From the NCBI GenBank assembly GCA_902768825.1, contig CACXMR010000009.1, positions 1 through 64,000 on the forward strand: 64,000 nt of DNA. Direction: 5' to 3'. The position numbers were made by a program, and so were the translations under genes. The notes under the pieces are model-generated. The model made no database searches and had not been told where the DNA came from. It saw nothing but the letters and a program-made list of their open reading frames with translations. Positions 62,048 to 64,000 of the stretch are shown here, in pieces; the first letter of the stretch is position 1, and each line of letters begins with the position of its first letter. This DNA is from an uncultured Ruminococcus sp. (GTDB lineage Bacteria; Bacillota; Clostridia; Oscillospirales; Acutalibacteraceae).

Positions 62048-62359
62048 TTGGAGGATATGATCGCCAGAATTGTCGAAATGGACAAAAAGGCCAGAGACAT
62101 GACGGCAGAAGCTCAGCAGAGTAAACTCGATTTTGAAAATCAGGTCATTGCCAAAAGAGAAAGCATGAAGAATGATTTTCTTGAGCGAGCCAAAAAAAGA
62201 GTTGCTATCAACAGAAAGTCAGCTCAAAAAAAGGCCGACGCAGCCCTTAAGCAGATAGAGGAGCGTGACAGCGCAGTAATCCAGAGACTTGACAGTGTTT
62301 ATGCCAAAAACGGTGACATCTGGGTAAACGAGATAGTCGCCCGTGTGGTCAGTGAGTGA
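62048..62359 (+). CDS. V-type ATPase subunit G/H-like protein
   Basis: 103 residues, a long charged helix (MDKKARDMTAEAQQSKLD; FLERAKKRVAINRKSAQKKAD) typical of the peripheral stalk subunit G/H of A/V-type ATPases. TTG 62048 was chosen because GGGGGTG lies 9 nt upstream. It heads the operon with subunits C and I. Confidence 0.75.
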   Translation: MEDMIARIVEMDKKARDMTAEAQQSKLDFENQVIAKRESMKNDFLERAKKRVAINRKSAQKKADAALKQIEERDSAVIQRLDSVYAKNGDIWVNEIVARVVSE

Positions 62360-62455
62360 TACTGCCATGCTGTCAGCCTGATGCGGGGCACCGTAAGGGA
62401 TTCCCACTCTCTGCAGTAATGACAAACTGTGCATGAAAGGAGCTGTGAGATAATT

Positions 62456-63490
62456 ATGTCATCAAAATCCTGTAATGCCGTCCTTGCAAAGTCCCGCGCA
62501 ATGTATGGAAAATGCCTGAAGGACGAGGATTACAGACAGCTTGTGGAGTGCAGGAGCGTATCTGAGGTGGCAGGCTACCTCAAAACACGGACCTGCTATT
62601 CGAGGTCGCTGACAGGTCTTAACGAAACAGAAACCCACCGTGGCCAGCTGGAGCCTCTGCTTCGTCAGGAGATATATCTTGACGTGTTTGCATTATCAAG
62701 ATATACCACAGACAACGCACTGGCAGTTTCGGATTTCGTGACCTCAAAGCTGGATATAGAACAGATCATCAGGTGCCTTATGATGCTCAATATCGGCAAG
62801 CCTGAGGAATATGCATTGTCAATGCCGCTTTCCCTTGACAAATTTGCCGCCCTCAGCTTTAAGAAATTGGCTGCCGTCAGAAGCTATGATGACCTGCTCA
62901 ACACAGTGCAGCGCACAAAATACTATCAGGTGCTGCTTTCCTTCCGCCCGAAGGAGGGCGAGGCGCTGAGGATAGCTGACATCGAGATCGCACTCAACAA
63001 CAAAAACTACAGCATGGCCATGGAGGAGATCTCGAAAATGAAAAACAAAGCCGAACAAAAGGAGCTGAGAGAGCTTTTCAACTCTGTGTTTGACTTTGAA
63101 AACCTGGAGCGGATACTGAGACTCAAAAAATATCACGCACTGGACAGCGAAACGGTAAGATCCATGCTGATCCCCTATGGCAAGCTTTCAAAGAGGGTCA
63201 TCGAGGATTTTTGCAACGCTGACGACATCCATGACGTGTATGAGCTTGCTCGCTCCACCTATCTCGGAGGACCGTTGTCAAAGCTGCAGTATTATGACAA
63301 CACCCAGATCTCTTTTGCGCTTATCAATGCATATTGCAAGCACCATCTGAGACTGTCTCCAAACCCCACGATCGTAATGATCTCATACATCTATCTCAAG
63401 CAGATAGAAATACTCAACATTATCAATCTTATCGAGGCGACCCGATATGGATTGTCTCCTGAAGAGAAGCTGAAGCTTCCCTTAAGATAA
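62456..63490 (+). CDS. ntpC: V-type ATPase subunit C (NtpC/AC39 type)
   Basis: A 344-residue helical protein of the V0 d/C family, which caps the central rotor: AVLAKSRAMYGKCLKDEDY at the start, ALSRYTTDNALAVSDFVTSKLDIEQI in the middle and SPNPTIVMISYIYLKQIEILNIINLIEATRYG near the C-terminus, a conserved C-subunit end. The ribosome binding site AAAGGAG is 13 nt before ATG 62456, longer than usual. Subunit I follows after 19 nt. Confidence 0.88.
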   Translation: MSSKSCNAVLAKSRAMYGKCLKDEDYRQLVECRSVSEVAGYLKTRTCYSRSLTGLNETETHRGQLEPLLRQEIYLDVFALSRYTTDNALAVSDFVTSKLDIEQIIRCLMMLNIGKPEEYALSMPLSLDKFAALSFKKLAAVRSYDDLLNTVQRTKYYQVLLSFRPKEGEALRIADIEIALNNKNYSMAMEEISKMKNKAEQKELRELFNSVFDFENLERILRLKKYHALDSETVRSMLIPYGKLSKRVIEDFCNADDIHDVYELARSTYLGGPLSKLQYYDNTQISFALINAYCKHHLRLSPNPTIVMISYIYLKQIEILNIINLIEATRYGLSPEEKLKLPLR

Positions 63491-63509
63491 TATCAGAGGA
63501 GGTGATACT

Positions 63510-64000
63510 TTGTCTGTAAAATCGGTCAAGGCTATCAGTATCATCGGCTTGATGCCGGAGCTTGACAATGTTGTCAGGCTTTGCGGCGATTCCTGTGCAT
63601 TTCAGCCGGACGACGCTATGTCCTTTTATTCCGACACAAAAAACTTCGTGCCGCTGAATGACAAGAACCCCTACGCACAACCCATGCAGCAGCTCAAAAG
63701 CACCTGCAAAACAGCGGGCTTTGAGCTTGGATATGCAGATAACTCCGAAACAGAGCTGACAGAAAGCGATGTGCTTGATTATGTAAACAGCTTTGTGGAA
63801 AAAACCGAGGATATGCTGACCCAAAAGCTGCTTATCGAGCAGAAGATAGACGACTACAGGCGGTCAATCGAACAGGTGGAACACTTCAAGGGCTGCGATC
63901 TGGACTTTTCGGAGATCGCCGGCTGTAAATATATCACACCCAGCTTCGGCAGACTGCCCAAGGAAAGCTATGAAAAGCTCTCAGAGTATTCGTCTAACCA
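63510..64000 (+). CDS. ntpI: V-type ATPase subunit I, N-terminal part (runs off the window)
   Basis: 163 codons are visible, starting with TTG at 63510, preceded by GAGGAGGTGA. It begins SVKSVKAISIIGLMPELDN and continues with helical cytoplasmic-domain sequence (FVEKTEDMLTQKLLIEQKIDDY), as expected for the N-terminal half of the 650-residue membrane subunit I/a. Subunits K, E, A, B and D would be expected beyond the right edge. Confidence 0.85.
   Translation, partial: MSVKSVKAISIIGLMPELDNVVRLCGDSCAFQPDDAMSFYSDTKNFVPLNDKNPYAQPMQQLKSTCKTAGFELGYADNSETELTESDVLDYVNSFVEKTEDMLTQKLLIEQKIDDYRRSIEQVEHFKGCDLDFSEIAGCKYITPSFGRLPKESYEKLSEYSSN

Overview
The window is one contiguous piece of a chromosome from a low-to-middle GC Firmicute. 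The gene content and order point to the class Clostridia, most likely a Ruminococcus-like member of the Oscillospiraceae. The clues are an IspH-ribosomal protein S1 fusion downstream of cmk and plsC, an operon running ruvCAB-xseAB-ispA-dxs-tlyA-nadK-argR-recN, a V-type ATPase operon, a SipW-type signal peptide, TIGR01440 and WYL proteins, AGGAGG-type ribosome binding sites and several TTG starts. The taxonomic call is inference; no rRNA gene is present.

Layout. 1-6.9 kb: an M14 carboxypeptidase, exonuclease III, and a four-gene ABC exporter operon of the gliding-motility-like (GldA/GldF/GldG) type. 6.9-17 kb: asparaginase, a hexapeptide transferase, a cytidylate-kinase-like protein, a zinc-ribbon/TPM-domain pair, a WYL regulator, carbonic anhydrase and an acyl-adenylate ligase. 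17-20.7 kb: proBA, three small unknown genes and an MJ0936-type phosphodiesterase. 20.8-27.4 kb: a leucine-rich-repeat lipoprotein, an HD protein, TIGR01440, and the cmk-plsC-plsC-ispH/rpsA operon. 29.2-45.6 kb: a long minus-strand housekeeping block starting at ruvC and ending at rnz, with recombination and repair (ruvABC, xseAB, recN), isoprenoid (ispA, dxs), RNA (tlyA, rnmV, rnz), competence (comEC) and replication (holA) genes. 46-57 kb: an accessory stretch with a condensation-domain protein, a repeat-rich membrane protein, tRNA-Cys, a SipW-dependent secreted protein, a decayed integration site built on a tRNA-Leu fragment, and a DUF3592/transglutaminase cluster. 57-61.9 kb: aroA-aroC-pheA followed by a second condensation-domain paralogue. 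62-64 kb: the start of a V-type ATPase operon, running off the window.

The most unusual items are these. (1) A family of short palindromic intergenic repeats forms two arrays (28.9-29.2 kb and 56.4-57.05 kb), and it supplies the last 14 codons and stop of rnz. (2) Two stand-alone HHxxxDG acyltransferases, clearly paralogous, sit 13 kb apart, one next to pheA. (3) Direct repeats made of a tRNA-Leu 3' end plus its terminator flank a coiled-coil membrane protein and a small XRE regulator that has two near-identical 19-bp operators. (4) A compact, multi-stem candidate structured RNA lies at about 47.73-47.85 kb. (5) Exonuclease III has ACG exactly where ATG is expected. (6) ComEC has a C-terminal beta-lactamase-like domain that has lost its metal motif.

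Start codons below were chosen from Shine-Dalgarno spacing and family N-termini, so several are downstream of the longest open frame. All family assignments were made by eye from motifs; no database search was run.
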